NCBI RefSeq assembly: GCF_900129855.1
Contig: NZ_LT670819.1
Span: forward strand, 3,658,001 to 3,722,000
DNA: 64,000 nucleotides
DNA from: Streptomyces sp. 3214.6
Lineage (GTDB): Bacteria > Actinomycetota > Actinomycetes > Streptomycetales > Streptomycetaceae
Reading direction: 5' to 3'
Part shown: in pieces, positions 27,735-36,331 of the stretch
Layout of the letters: every line of letters starts with the position of its first letter
How positions within the stretch are numbered: position 1 is the first letter of the stretch
Translations under genes and position numbers: made by a program
The notes under the pieces: model-generated
Seen by the model: only the letters and a program-made list of their open reading frames with translations
What the model was told of the DNA's origin: nothing
Database searches by the model: none

Positions 27735-27761
27735 CTCATATGAGACCGGGGCATATGGCCC
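27735..27761. promoter_or_regulatory. Two CATATG palindromes before the sigma-like gene
   Basis: CTCATATGAG (27735-27744) is a perfect palindrome and a second CATATG centre follows 15 bp later (27752-27757) within GGGGCATATGGCCC. They are 34-60 bp upstream of the start at 27795. They might bind a regulator; no promoter boxes are clear. Confidence 0.3.
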
Positions 27762-27794
27762 TCCAGGGGGACGCCGTCAGGCGGGAGGCTCGGT

Positions 27795-28322
27795 GTGCGA
27801 GAGACGCGTGCGGCCCATGAAGCCCGCCGGGCCCGGGAGTTCGAGACGTTCGTCGCGGGTGCGGGCGGGCGGCTGCTGCACGCCGCCACGCTGCTCACCG
27901 CGGAGGCCCCGCACGACAACCCGCGCGCGCGTCGGCTGCTGACGCTGGCCCTCGCGCGCACCTACGCGTGCTGGGACCGGCTGCACGGCGAGGACCCGTA
28001 CAACCGTGCCCGCGAGTATCTGGCCACCCGCTTCGCGCACGAGGCGTGGCACCAGTACGCGTGGCAGCTGTACGACGCCCTGCCCCTTGGCCGTACCCGC
28101 CCGCGCTCCGCCTCCGGCACGCTGGCGCAGCTCACCCCGCAGGAGCGCCTGATCCTGGTCCTGAGGCTCTACGAGGGCGTCGCCGAGGAACAGGTGGCGG
28201 CCCTGCTCGGGCTGCCGACGGAACGTGTCCGCACCGCCTGCGACCGGGCGACGGCGACGCTGCTGCATCCGCCGCGCGGACCGGCGCCCGCGGTGCGCCG
28301 GGCGAAGGCGGCGGCCTCGTGA
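27795..28322 (+). CDS. Degenerate sigma-70-like protein (SigE-family type)
   Basis: 175 residues from the GTG at 27795, with GGGAGG upstream. The N-terminus keeps the start of region 2 seen in small SigE-family ECF proteins (FETFVAGAGGRLLHAATLLTAE ... ALARTYACWDRL), but the core helix that binds polymerase and the -10 element is weakly conserved. Region 4 is clear (LTPQERLILVLRLYEGVAEEQVAALLGLPTERVRTACDRATATLL, residues ~112-156), including the helix-turn-helix. The stop overlaps the start of a small membrane protein (GTGA). A real sigma factor, or a regulator that mimics one, are both possible. Confidence 0.7.
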   Translation: MRETRAAHEARRAREFETFVAGAGGRLLHAATLLTAEAPHDNPRARRLLTLALARTYACWDRLHGEDPYNRAREYLATRFAHEAWHQYAWQLYDALPLGRTRPRSASGTLAQLTPQERLILVLRLYEGVAEEQVAALLGLPTERVRTACDRATATLLHPPRGPAPAVRRAKAAAS

Positions 28323-28567
28323 ACCGGGCCGAGCGGGAGGCCGCGGTACGCCGGATCATGGAGCGGACGGCGCCGCGCGTGCCGACGGACCTCCACGCCG
28401 ACGTCGTACGCCGCGGCAGCCGTATCCTGCGCCGCCACACGCTCGCCCTGCGACTGCTGTGGCTGCTGCTGTTCGCGGCGACCGTGGCGTTCGTGGTGTG
28501 GGCGGCGGTGGCCCAGCCCTGGGTGGAGCCGCCGTCACAGACGACCCCACCGCTCACCGACTGGTAG
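28319..28567 (+). CDS. Small single-pass membrane protein coupled to the sigma-like gene
   Basis: 82 residues from a GTG overlapping the preceding stop by 4 bp. A basic helical cytosolic part of about 42 residues (REAAVRRIMERTAPRVPTDL) precedes one membrane helix (LALRLLWLLLFAATVAFVVWAAV) and a short outer Pro/Thr tail. Size, topology and coupling are those expected of a small membrane anti-sigma or co-regulator, but no zinc-binding or known anti-sigma domain is visible. Confidence 0.7.
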   Translation: MNRAEREAAVRRIMERTAPRVPTDLHADVVRRGSRILRRHTLALRLLWLLLFAATVAFVVWAAVAQPWVEPPSQTTPPLTDW

Positions 28568-28605
28568 CCCCTGGGGCTGTGGCCGGACAGGACCTGACCG
28601 CCGAC

Positions 28606-29760
28606 CTAGCCGAGGGCCTGCTGCAGGTCCTCGAGGAGGTCGTCGACGTTCTCGATGCCCACGGAGAGCCGGACGAGGTCGCCGGGCACCTCCAGCGCCG
28701 AACCGGCCACGGACGCGTGCGTCATGCGCCCCGGGTGCTCGATCAGGGACTCGACGCCGCCCAGGGACTCCCCGAGGGTGAACACCTTGGCGCGATTGCA
28801 GACCTCGACGGCCGCCTCCTCGCCCCCGGTGACCCGGAAGGAGACCATGCCGCCGAACGCCCGCATCTGCTTGGCGGCGACCTCGTGACCGGGGTGGTCC
28901 GGCAGGCCCGGGTAGAGCACGTGCGTCACGCGCGCGTGCCGGGTCAGCATGTCGGCGACCTTGGTGGCGTTCTGGCTGTGCCGGTCCATGCGCACCGCCA
29001 GCGTCTTGGCGCCGCGCAGCACCAGCCAGGAGTCGAAGGGCCCGGCGACCGCGCCCATCGCGTTCTGGTGGTACGCCAGCTCCTCGCCGAGGGCCTCGTC
29101 GGCGGTGATCAGCGCGCCGCCGACGACGTCGGAGTGGCCGCCCATGTACTTCGTCAGGGAGTGCACGACGACGTCCGCGCCGAGCGACAGCGGCTGCTGC
29201 AGGTACGGCGTGGCGAAGGTGTTGTCGACGACGAGACGGGCGCCCGCGTCCCGGGCTACCTGGGCGACGGCGGCGATGTCGGTGATGCCCAGGAGCGGGT
29301 TGGAGGGGGTCTCCACCCACACGGCCTTGGTCTTCGGGGTGATCGCGGCCCGTACGGCGGAGGCGTCGCCGGTGTCGGCGACCGACCACTCCACGCCCCA
29401 GCGGGCGACGACCTTCGCGAAGAGACGGAACGTGCCGCCGTAGGCGTCGTTCGGGATGACCACGTGGTCGCCGGGGCTGAGCAGCGTACGCAACAGGCAG
29501 TCCTCGGCCGCCAGTCCGGAAGCGAACGCGAGGCCTCGGCGGCCGCCCTCGAGGGCCGCGAGGTTCTCCTCCAGGGCGGTCCTGGTCGGGTTGGCGCTGC
29601 GGCTGTACTCGTAGCCGCCGCGCAGTCCGCCGACGCCGTCCTGCTTGTAGGTCGAGACCTGGTAGATCGGCGGGACGACCGCGCCGGTGAGGGGATCGGC
29701 GGTGTTGCCCGCGTGGATCGCGAGGGTCTCGAAGTGCTGACTGATGTGCCTGTCGCTCAT
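28606..29760 (-). CDS. metB: Cystathionine gamma-synthase
   Basis: 384 residues, PLP-dependent Cys/Met metabolism family. It joins an activated homoserine to cysteine to form cystathionine on the way to methionine. The PLP Lys is in HSLTKYMGGHSDV. Also seen are YEYSRSANPTR, the family signature DNTFATPYLQQPL, and ESLGGVESLIEHPGRMTHASV near the C-terminus. The ATG at 29760 gives the family N-terminus (MSDRHISQHFETLAIHAGN). Cystathionine gamma-lyase is a near relative that cannot be fully excluded. Confidence 0.9.
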   Translation of the reverse strand: MSDRHISQHFETLAIHAGNTADPLTGAVVPPIYQVSTYKQDGVGGLRGGYEYSRSANPTRTALEENLAALEGGRRGLAFASGLAAEDCLLRTLLSPGDHVVIPNDAYGGTFRLFAKVVARWGVEWSVADTGDASAVRAAITPKTKAVWVETPSNPLLGITDIAAVAQVARDAGARLVVDNTFATPYLQQPLSLGADVVVHSLTKYMGGHSDVVGGALITADEALGEELAYHQNAMGAVAGPFDSWLVLRGAKTLAVRMDRHSQNATKVADMLTRHARVTHVLYPGLPDHPGHEVAAKQMRAFGGMVSFRVTGGEEAAVEVCNRAKVFTLGESLGGVESLIEHPGRMTHASVAGSALEVPGDLVRLSVGIENVDDLLEDLQQALG

Positions 29761-29925
29761 GGGCACCGAGCGTAGTCCGCTCACGCGCCCGGCGCGGGAC
29801 GGCCGCCGGACCCGATCGCGGGACGGCCGTTCGGCCGGTCGCGGGGGCAGCGGCCGGGACGGAGGTTTTCCACAGGTGCGGGGCCGGGTTGGCCAATTGT
29901 CGGCGCGGTCTGGTTCGCTTGTGGC

Positions 29926-31044
29926 ATGGAGATTCTCTGGGTCCTGATGGCGGTGGTCCTGATCGGCTTCGTGCTGCTGCCGTTCCTGCGGCGCAGGCGC
30001 GGCCAGGTCGAGCTGGTTCCGGCTGATCACCCGGACGCCGCGGACCCGGCGACCTACGGTTTCGTGCGCACGGAGGAGCTGGACATCCGCATGCCCGGCC
30101 CCGACCAGGACCTGCTGGACGTCCTGGACGTGGTGCAGCACACGCAGGACTACCGGGCGGCCCAGCAGTTGCTGGCCGGCACGGAGACCGAGGGTGAGCT
30201 GCGCTGGCAGCGCGTGCAGGCCTTCGCGGGGGCGGCGGCGCTGGAGCTGCAGCAGCGACCGGGCGGGGTCGGCGAGATACCGGGCGGGCAGTGGCTGCGG
30301 GTTTGGCGGACGGAGGCGCCGAAGGACGCGGGCGGTGCGGCCGTGCACGCCGAGTTCCTGGTGCAGCAGGCGTGGCGGACGTCGACGCCGGGCACGGACG
30401 ACTTCCGGATCATCATGGAGGAGGCGAAGGACGCCTGCGGCCAGGCGGCACTGCTGGCTCCGGGTGACCCGATCCCGTACATCGTCGAGCTGTCGGTGGC
30501 CCGCGGTCTGCGGTACTCACAGGCGGAGTTCGAGCAGCTCTGGCTGAAGATCCTGGACCGCGCCCCGGCGCACATGGGGGCGCACCTCGCGGCTCTGCAC
30601 TACTGGTGCGAGAAGTGGCACGGTTCGCGGGAGCTGGCGTACTCGTTCGCGGAAGCAGCGGCGGCAAGAGCGCCCCGTGGCTCCCTCCTCGCGGCCATGC
30701 CCCTCTTCGCGGTCTTCGAGCACCTTCCCGAGGTGAACCTGGTCAGCAGCTTCTACCAGAGCGAGGTCGTGACGAAGGCGATGCACGGCGCGCTGTTCGC
30801 GGTGCACGCGGCCCGGCCCGACGACCCGATGCTGGCGCACGTCCGTCACCTGCTGGTCTTCTTCCTGGTGCGCTCCGAGCGCTGGTCGGAGGCGATGAAC
30901 CAGCTCATTCACGTGGACGGCCACGTGGGCGCGCTCCCCTGGACCCTCTCCCCCGATCCGGCCGCGGAGTTCGCGGTCTACCGCGCGCTGGCGGTGGCGG
31001 GCTACGAGGCCAACGGCGGCAGCCCGGCGAGCCTGCCGCACTGA
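29926..31044 (+). CDS. Membrane-anchored protein of unknown function (372 aa)
   Basis: 372 residues. One N-terminal membrane helix (MEILWVLMAVVLIGFVLLPF) with a basic stop sequence RRRRGQ leaves the rest in the cytosol. The body is alpha-helical and repeat-like (LLDVLDVVQHTQDYRAAQQLLAG, AHLAALHYWCEKWHGSRELAYSFAEAAAARAP), suggesting TPR-like packing. I do not recognise a named domain beyond general resemblance to conserved Streptomyces hypotheticals. It is divergent from metB, with 165 bp between. Confidence 0.7.
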   Translation: MEILWVLMAVVLIGFVLLPFLRRRRGQVELVPADHPDAADPATYGFVRTEELDIRMPGPDQDLLDVLDVVQHTQDYRAAQQLLAGTETEGELRWQRVQAFAGAAALELQQRPGGVGEIPGGQWLRVWRTEAPKDAGGAAVHAEFLVQQAWRTSTPGTDDFRIIMEEAKDACGQAALLAPGDPIPYIVELSVARGLRYSQAEFEQLWLKILDRAPAHMGAHLAALHYWCEKWHGSRELAYSFAEAAAARAPRGSLLAAMPLFAVFEHLPEVNLVSSFYQSEVVTKAMHGALFAVHAARPDDPMLAHVRHLLVFFLVRSERWSEAMNQLIHVDGHVGALPWTLSPDPAAEFAVYRALAVAGYEANGGSPASLPH

Positions 31045-31191
31045 GGCGGGCCGGAAGTCGGCTGGGCACGCACCAGCCGCCGAGCGGTGATGCCGCCTTC
31101 ATCATGACAGGTGGAAGGCCGGTTTCGTAGGACGAAGGGCACAGCTCGGCAGCCTTGTCCGGCTGCTCCTGCGGCTCCCAGAATCGCCGTC

Positions 31192-32466
31192 GTGGATCAC
31201 ACCGGCGAGGTCGATCAGGATGCGGTGCTGCGGGCACGCACGATGTTGCTCGGATCAGCCAGACCGAGCGTCCGCCAACAGGTCGAGGCGTACCGAGTGC
31301 TTTCGGCGGTGAGTCCGCTGACGTACCTGCCGAAGCTGACCCGGGCACTGCTCTCGTACGGCTACGCGCAGGAGGTCCGAGACCGGCCGGAGGCGCGACT
31401 CGCACGCCACGCCGAGGCCGCTGCCACGGCACGGCGCATCGACTCGGGGGAGCCCAACAGGACCGAGTTGCTCGTCAGCGCTCTGTCCGCGTACCGGTAC
31501 GAGCTGTATGCCGCCGGACGAAGGGCTGAGGGCCTCGCCATATGTGAGGAGATGGCCGAGGCCGGGCGATGGGGTTTCACGCACGGTCAAGTGCCGAGTC
31601 CCGTGTACGGACACGGGCAGCTGGCCACCGCGCTGGCCGAGGACGGCAATCACCGGGAGGCCGCGGAGCTCTGCGGACAACTGGTCCGGGCAACTCGCTC
31701 GGAAGGCTCGGCGCGGGTCGATTTCTGGACCGTGCTGGCATGGACAGCCGAGCTGGACGCGGCCGGATGTCACGACACGGCTCTGGCGGCCTTCGCGGAC
31801 GTCGTGGATGCCGGCCGTGCCGAAGTCGATGAGGGCAACTCGCCGCTGGCCATCCTGACGTGGCAACTGGTCCACCAGGCCGGGATGCTGGACGCCGCCG
31901 GCCGACGCGTCGAGGCAGGCAGGGCCCGACAGGACGCCTTGGCCCGCCTGTCCGAGCTGGACAGGACCGGGGAACGCAAGAGCTGGAGCAACATCCTTTC
32001 GTGGTGGACCACGCTGTACGCCCTGTCCGGCCGGCGGACGGAGCCCGTCGCGTCTCCTGGTGCGCCCGCGCCCGCGTTCGGCTTCCCGTTCCATGACTGG
32101 TCACCCGACATCAAGCGGGCATACTTCGACAGCCTGCCCGCCCTCGAAGAACAGGTCGCCGGTCTGAGAGAAGCAGCCAGGACCGACCCCGGACATCTTC
32201 CCGCGCTGGTGGCCCTGCACCAGAGGCTCACCGTTCGCTCAGCCCTTTACCGGGAGAACCGCAGCTACCGCATCCTGAAGCCACTGCGCCCGATCTTCGA
32301 TGAGAACGTGGCACTCGCGCGCCGCTCGGCCGACACGGCAGCCACGGAGCAGAGCCGGGAGGCACTGGGACAGGCGTTGACCGGCCGTTCCATGTTCCTC
32401 CTCGCCGCCCACCAGTACGGCGAGGCCTACGACGGCTACCGCGAGGTCGTCGACCTGCTGGGTTGA
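31192..32466 (+). CDS. TPR-repeat protein of unknown function
   Basis: 424 residues from the GTG at 31192 (VDHTGEVDQDAVLRARTMLLG). An in-frame GTG at 31111 would add 27 low-complexity residues and I think it less likely; neither has a strong ribosome site. The protein is soluble and made of helix pairs with the spacing of tetratricopeptide repeats (RQQVEAYRVLSAVSP, NHREAAELCGQLVRATR, TALAAFADVVDAGRAEVDEG, QYGEAYDGYREVVDLL). Such stand-alone TPR proteins are common in Streptomyces, often scaffolds beside STAND ATPases. No catalytic residues are seen. Confidence 0.7.
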   Translation: MDHTGEVDQDAVLRARTMLLGSARPSVRQQVEAYRVLSAVSPLTYLPKLTRALLSYGYAQEVRDRPEARLARHAEAAATARRIDSGEPNRTELLVSALSAYRYELYAAGRRAEGLAICEEMAEAGRWGFTHGQVPSPVYGHGQLATALAEDGNHREAAELCGQLVRATRSEGSARVDFWTVLAWTAELDAAGCHDTALAAFADVVDAGRAEVDEGNSPLAILTWQLVHQAGMLDAAGRRVEAGRARQDALARLSELDRTGERKSWSNILSWWTTLYALSGRRTEPVASPGAPAPAFGFPFHDWSPDIKRAYFDSLPALEEQVAGLREAARTDPGHLPALVALHQRLTVRSALYRENRSYRILKPLRPIFDENVALARRSADTAATEQSREALGQALTGRSMFLLAAHQYGEAYDGYREVVDLLG

Positions 32467-32607
32467 CCCCTCACGTGATCGGCGTGCGGCAAAGACGTGT
32501 CCGGAGGGCCGTGTGTCCGGGCCGACGGTCGCCGTTCGGATCACCCAGGGCGGCTCATCAGGTGATTGCCGGTCGGCTTTTGAGCAGGGCAGCCGTCGCA
32601 GGGGTAC

Positions 32608-32633
32608 GACGTCTGCGCAGACGTCTGCGCAGA
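32608..32633. promoter_or_regulatory. Tandem 12-bp repeat with palindromic core, candidate operator
   Basis: GACGTCTGCGCA occurs twice head to tail (32608-32619, 32620-32631) followed by GA. Each copy contains the palindrome TCTGCGCAGA, and ACGTCTGCGCAGACGT (32609-32624) is a perfect 16-bp palindrome. It lies 34-59 bp upstream of the ABM-like gene start, a good position for a regulator site. Confidence 0.5.
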
Positions 32634-32666
32634 GGACGAACCCAGAACGCGATGAGGAGCTTGCTG

Positions 32667-32951
32667 ATGTACGCAGCGGTCCGGCGGTACGAAGGGGTGA
32701 CCGATTCAGCCGAGGCGGCACGTCTCGTGAACGAGGGGTTCGTGCCGCTCATGCGCCAGGTCTCCGGCTTCGTGGCCTACTACTGGATCGATGCCGGGGA
32801 CGGAGTGATGGTCTCGACCAGCGTGTTCCAGGACCGGGCCGGCGCCGACGAATCGGTTTCGAGGGCTGCGGACTTCGTGCGGGACAACCTTGCGTCGCTG
32901 CTCCCCAACCCTCCCCAGGTGATGGCCGGCAAGGTGGTGGCTTCCGCATGA
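32667..32951 (+). CDS. ABM-superfamily-like small protein
   Basis: 94 residues from the ATG at 32667, which has GAGGAG 7 bp before it; an ATG at 32652 would overlap that site. The fold looks like the dimeric alpha+beta barrel of antibiotic-biosynthesis-monooxygenase-like proteins: MYAAVRRYEGV, then FVPLMRQVSGFVAYYWIDAGDGVMVSTSVFQDRAGADESVSRAADFVRDNLASLLP. Such proteins bind small aromatic compounds, haem or act as monooxygenases without cofactors. The ligand is unknown. The palindromic repeat upstream suggests regulated expression. Confidence 0.7.
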   Translation: MYAAVRRYEGVTDSAEAARLVNEGFVPLMRQVSGFVAYYWIDAGDGVMVSTSVFQDRAGADESVSRAADFVRDNLASLLPNPPQVMAGKVVASA

Positions 32952-32984
32952 CAGCGTTCGAACCGGCCACATGAGACGGTCTCC

Positions 32985-33040
32985 CCTGGCCTGGATCACT
33001 CCCCTTCGGTGAACCCGCGAAAGTGTGGCTCATGGCCAGG
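32985..33040. terminator. Inverted repeat between the ABM-like and ManD genes
   Basis: CCTGGCC (32985-32991) pairs with 33034-33040 around 42 bp. A smaller hairpin GAGAC-G-GTCTC lies at 32972-32982. These two genes converge, so the structures may end transcription. The stem is short. Confidence 0.3.
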
Positions 33041-33112
33041 TTCGTCCTGCGCCACGACCGCTCCCTGTCCCCGGGCCCGGCGACGTCGTGGAGACGGCCC
33101 CGATGGCCTGGT

Positions 33113-34357
33113 TCACCAGTCGTGCATGGTGCCGTCCCGCAGCCTGTTGACCGGCAGGTACGCCGGCTCGTAGGGGAAGTGGCGGGCCGCCTCGGTGTCC
33201 AGTTCGACTCCCAGGCCCGGGGTGTCGGACGGGTGCAGGAGTCCGTCCTCGAAGCGGAACGACGTGCGGAAGACCTCCAGCGTTCGCACGGAGTGCTGCA
33301 TGTACTCCTGGATGCCGAAGTTGTGGACGGCCAGGTCCAGGTGGAGCGCCGCGGCCATGCCGACCGGGGAGATGTCGGTCGGGCCGTGCATCCCGGACTT
33401 GATGCCGTAGACGTCCGCGAGATCGAGCAGCTTCTTCACGGCGGTGACACCACCGGTGTGGGTGACGGCGGAGCGCACATAGTCGATCAGCCGCTCGCGG
33501 AGCAACGTGGTGTAGTCGTAGACCGAGTTGAAGACCTCACCGATCGCCAACGGTGTGGTCGTGTGCTGTCGGATCAGGCGCAGGGCCGTCTGGTCCTCCG
33601 CGGGCGTGGCGTCCTCCAGCCAGAACAGGTCGTACGGCTCCAGTGCCTTGCCCAGCTGAGCGGCCTGGATCGGTGTCATCCGATGGTGCCCGTCGTGCAG
33701 CAAGGGCAGCTCGGGGCCGAACTCCGCCCGGACGGCTTCGAAGACGGACGGCATGTGCCGCAGATACGCACGGGTGTCCCAGGTCTCCACCACCGGCAGG
33801 GGCCGCCCGCCGACGGCGGCTCGACGCGCGGGCTCGTAGTCGTAGCGCTCGCCGCCCTCCGCGCCGGAGGCAGCCACGCCGTACACGGAGTTCAGGCCGG
33901 GTATGCCGCTCTGAATGCGGATCGCACGGTAGCCCAGCTCCAGATGCTTGCGTACGGAGTCGAGCAGTTCGGGCACATCGCGGCCCGAGGCGTGCCCGTA
34001 GGCCAGGGCTCCGCTGCGGGAAGCGCCGCCGAGGAGTTGGTACAGGGGCATCCCGGCGCTCTTGGCCTTGATGTCCCAGAGCGCTGTGTCGACCGCCGCG
34101 ACGGCCGCCATGGTCACGGGGCCGCCCCGCCAGTACGCGCCGCGGTAGAGGTACTGCCAGGTGTCCTCGATGCGGGAGGCGTCGGCTCCGAGGAGCAGGG
34201 GGATGACATGGCTGTCCAGGTAGGCCTGAACGGCCAGTTCCCGGCCGTTCAGCGTGGCGTCGCCGAGGCCGGTGAGGCCGTCCTCGGTGGTGATGCGCAG
34301 GGTGACGAAGTTCCGTCCCGGGCTGGTGACGATCACCTCGGCGGACACGATCCGCAT
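33113..34357 (-). CDS. D-mannonate dehydratase family sugar-acid dehydratase (enolase superfamily, ManD)
   Basis: 414 residues from the ATG at 34357 ([22 protein letters not shown]). The N-terminal capping domain and TIM barrel are those of ManD (RspA-like) enzymes, which dehydrate mannonate and/or gluconate to 2-keto-3-deoxygluconate. Seen are [13 protein letters not shown], the HDGHHRMTP segment (metal and catalytic residues), [17 protein letters not shown], and [14 protein letters not shown] followed by NFGIQEYM. Some family members have low activity, so the physiological substrate is uncertain. It lies 26 bp after the GntR-gluconokinase fusion on the same strand and is probably in its operon. 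Confidence 0.87.
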   Translation of the reverse strand: MRIVSAEVIVTSPGRNFVTLRITTEDGLTGLGDATLNGRELAVQAYLDSHVIPLLLGADASRIEDTWQYLYRGAYWRGGPVTMAAVAAVDTALWDIKAKSAGMPLYQLLGGASRSGALAYGHASGRDVPELLDSVRKHLELGYRAIRIQSGIPGLNSVYGVAASGAEGGERYDYEPARRAAVGGRPLPVVETWDTRAYLRHMPSVFEAVRAEFGPELPLLHDGHHRMTPIQAAQLGKALEPYDLFWLEDATPAEDQTALRLIRQHTTTPLAIGEVFNSVYDYTTLLRERLIDYVRSAVTHTGGVTAVKKLLDLADVYGIKSGMHGPTDISPVGMAAALHLDLAVHNFGIQEYMQHSVRTLEVFRTSFRFEDGLLHPSDTPGLGVELDTEAARHFPYEPAYLPVNRLRDGTMHDW

Positions 34358-34383
34358 GGCGAGGTCCCCTCTCTTCGATCGGG

Positions 34384-35838
34384 TCAATGGGTCGGTTGCC
34401 GCCGCGTGCGCCGGGCCAGCTCGGTCTGGACCTCGGCGACGATGCGTTCGACGGGCAGTGTCGCGTCGACGGTCATGCCGGCCTCGTCCTCCTGCAGTGG
34501 CTCGAGGTCCTCGAACTGTGAGGGCACCAGGGAGGCGGGCATGTAGTGCGACTGTCTTTCGGCCACGCGTGCGGTGGCCTCGGCCGGGTCGAGTTCCAGG
34601 TGCACGAAGAACGCATCGGGACGGGCCACACGCAGCAGTTCGCGGTAGATACGTCTGAGGGCCGAGCACGTGATCACCAGCCCTTCCTCCGAGCCCGCCG
34701 CCCGCATGCGGCCCGCGATGGCGGCCAGCCACGGACTGCGGCTGCGGTCGTCGAGACGCCCACCGTGTTCCATCGACTCGACGTTGCGTCTGGGATGGAA
34801 GCGGTCGCCCTCCTCGAAGGGCGCCCTGAGCGACTCCGCCAGGTACTGGCCGACGGTGGTCTTGCCGCACCCGGTCACCCCCATGACGACGACGGGGGCG
34901 CGCCGCGCACGGATCAACGCGGCCATGGCGTCCTGGAATCCGTCTCGACGGGCGATCGGCAGGCCGTTCGCGTTGAACTCGTCCAGCCCCGCCCGAAGAC
35001 GGTCGAGTACGGCGGGGTCCTGCAGTCGGCCGCCCCGGATCTCGGCGAGGATGGCCTCCGCGAAGGCCTCGGAGGCCGTCGCCAGTCCCTGGTCGACGGC
35101 GTAGGCCAGCCCCATGTGCAGCCACATGGCGATCGGCTCCGGCCGCGTGGGATAGCTCTGTACGGTGTCGGCGCCGACCGCGGCGCGCGCCGACGTGACC
35201 GTCGCCTCCTGGTGGCCGCCCGCCCAGTCCCGGTCGATCCGGTGGTTCAAGGCCATGACGACCGGGTGGGACAGGCGCAGGAACAGCTCGTTGCGCGAGC
35301 CGGCCAGCAGGGTGCGGTGGAAGGCGGCGTCGACGTCCCGGAAGCGCTGCCGGATCGGGGCTCCTTGCCGCTGTCGCGCGAAGTCCGGTTCCTCGCTGAG
35401 GGCGAGCAGGGTGCGGGCTCGGCTGGTCAGGTCGTGACAGACCTCCGCGGACCTGCTCAGCGCCGCCAGCCTGGCCGCCCGGGGCTCGATCACCTCCCGC
35501 AGCTCGGTCAGCGACCGCATCTGGCTGTCGGGGGCCACCTCCAGACGCCACGCGATCACGTCGGGGTCCAGGAGGTCCCATCGTTCCAGCGCCTGAACGG
35601 TGGCTCCGATCCGCGGCTGCAGATTGATCAGGCCCTTCTGATGCAGCGTCTGCAGTGCCTCGCGCGCCATGGGCCGGGTGGTCCCGAACTCGTGCATGAC
35701 GGCGTCCACGGTCAGGTGCTGATCGCGCGGCTTGGCCCCTTCCACGATCTGACAGCCCAGTAGTTCCACCACCTTGGCGGTGGAACCCCGAGTCGCGTCC
35801 TCGGAATCCACGTGTGGGTCTAATTCAGGACCAGTCAT
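34384..35838 (-). CDS. GntR/FCD-type regulator fused to a gluconokinase domain
   Basis: 484 residues. Residues ~20-85 are a GntR winged helix ([40 protein letters not shown]). About 90-220 resembles the FCD ligand domain ([37 protein letters not shown]), but its later His-containing helix is not recognisable. Residues ~220-310 are unassigned. From ~315 a GntK-type kinase begins, with P-loop [10 protein letters not shown] (Lys326), [27 protein letters not shown] and [23 protein letters not shown]. Codon 6 is the rare Leu codon TTA, so translation should need bldA tRNA. It probably senses or phosphorylates a sugar acid and regulates itself and the ManD gene. Confidence 0.82.
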   Translation of the reverse strand: MTGPELDPHVDSEDATRGSTAKVVELLGCQIVEGAKPRDQHLTVDAVMHEFGTTRPMAREALQTLHQKGLINLQPRIGATVQALERWDLLDPDVIAWRLEVAPDSQMRSLTELREVIEPRAARLAALSRSAEVCHDLTSRARTLLALSEEPDFARQRQGAPIRQRFRDVDAAFHRTLLAGSRNELFLRLSHPVVMALNHRIDRDWAGGHQEATVTSARAAVGADTVQSYPTRPEPIAMWLHMGLAYAVDQGLATASEAFAEAILAEIRGGRLQDPAVLDRLRAGLDEFNANGLPIARRDGFQDAMAALIRARRAPVVVMGVTGCGKTTVGQYLAESLRAPFEEGDRFHPRRNVESMEHGGRLDDRSRSPWLAAIAGRMRAAGSEEGLVITCSALRRIYRELLRVARPDAFFVHLELDPAEATARVAERQSHYMPASLVPSQFEDLEPLQEDEAGMTVDATLPVERIVAEVQTELARRTRRQPTH

Positions 35839-36093
35839 GGCGAGAACGTTAGGTCACAGAGCCGCTCTGGTCAGCAGTCCGGACAATGCCTGAAGAAGCG
35901 CAGAGAATCGTAAGGGGCGCACCGGCGCGCACGCCTCCCCCATGTCCACTCCCCTAAGCCCCCTTTCCAAGCGGGATGCCACATTAGAAGGCTTCTCTGG
36001 TACCGCTTACGTGGCTACGGTGGTCAGTCATCGATCCCACTCATTCGAGAGGTTCCGGTGGAGCCAATCCTGACGCAGCTGCAGGAGTGCCGT

Positions 36094-36291
36094 ATGTCCG
36101 AACCGACCTCGCCCACGCCACCGCCGGAGCGACTGTCCCTGCGCTGGGCTCTCATCTTCTTAGCCGCGGTGGTCGCGGGACTGCTGGCAGGGCTGCTGAC
36201 GTACGCCCAGTCGGGCAACTGGCCCGGATCGCTCATGGCAGCGCTGGGCGCGAGCGGCGCGGCACTCGTGGGCCTGCCGCTGCTGCTCTGA
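36094..36291 (+). CDS. Small two-helix membrane protein with a TTA codon
   Basis: 65 residues from the ATG at 36094, with AGGAG 6-7 bp upstream; an in-frame GTG at 36058 is less likely. A short Pro/Thr-rich N-terminus is followed by WALIFLAAVVAGLLAGLLTY and SLMAALGASGAALVGLPLLL, two membrane helices joined by a short loop. Codon 23 (36160-36162) is TTA, the bldA-dependent leucine codon, unusual in this GC-rich genome. The function is unknown; expression late in growth or during development is the expected consequence. The 255-bp region before it shows no riboswitch that I can recognise. Confidence 0.65.
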   Translation: MSEPTSPTPPPERLSLRWALIFLAAVVAGLLAGLLTYAQSGNWPGSLMAALGASGAALVGLPLLL

Positions 36292-36331
36292 GACGAGTCG
36301 CGGGGTTCCGGTTCGCGTGCGAGCCTGAATC

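Noticed and set aside
32945..32980. GTTCGAACC sequence that recalls a tRNA T-loop
   Set aside because: No acceptor, D or anticodon stems can be built around it.
35839..36093. Possible riboswitch before the small TTA-codon protein
   Set aside because: 255 bp with short palindromes only; no conserved core of a known riboswitch class could be made out.
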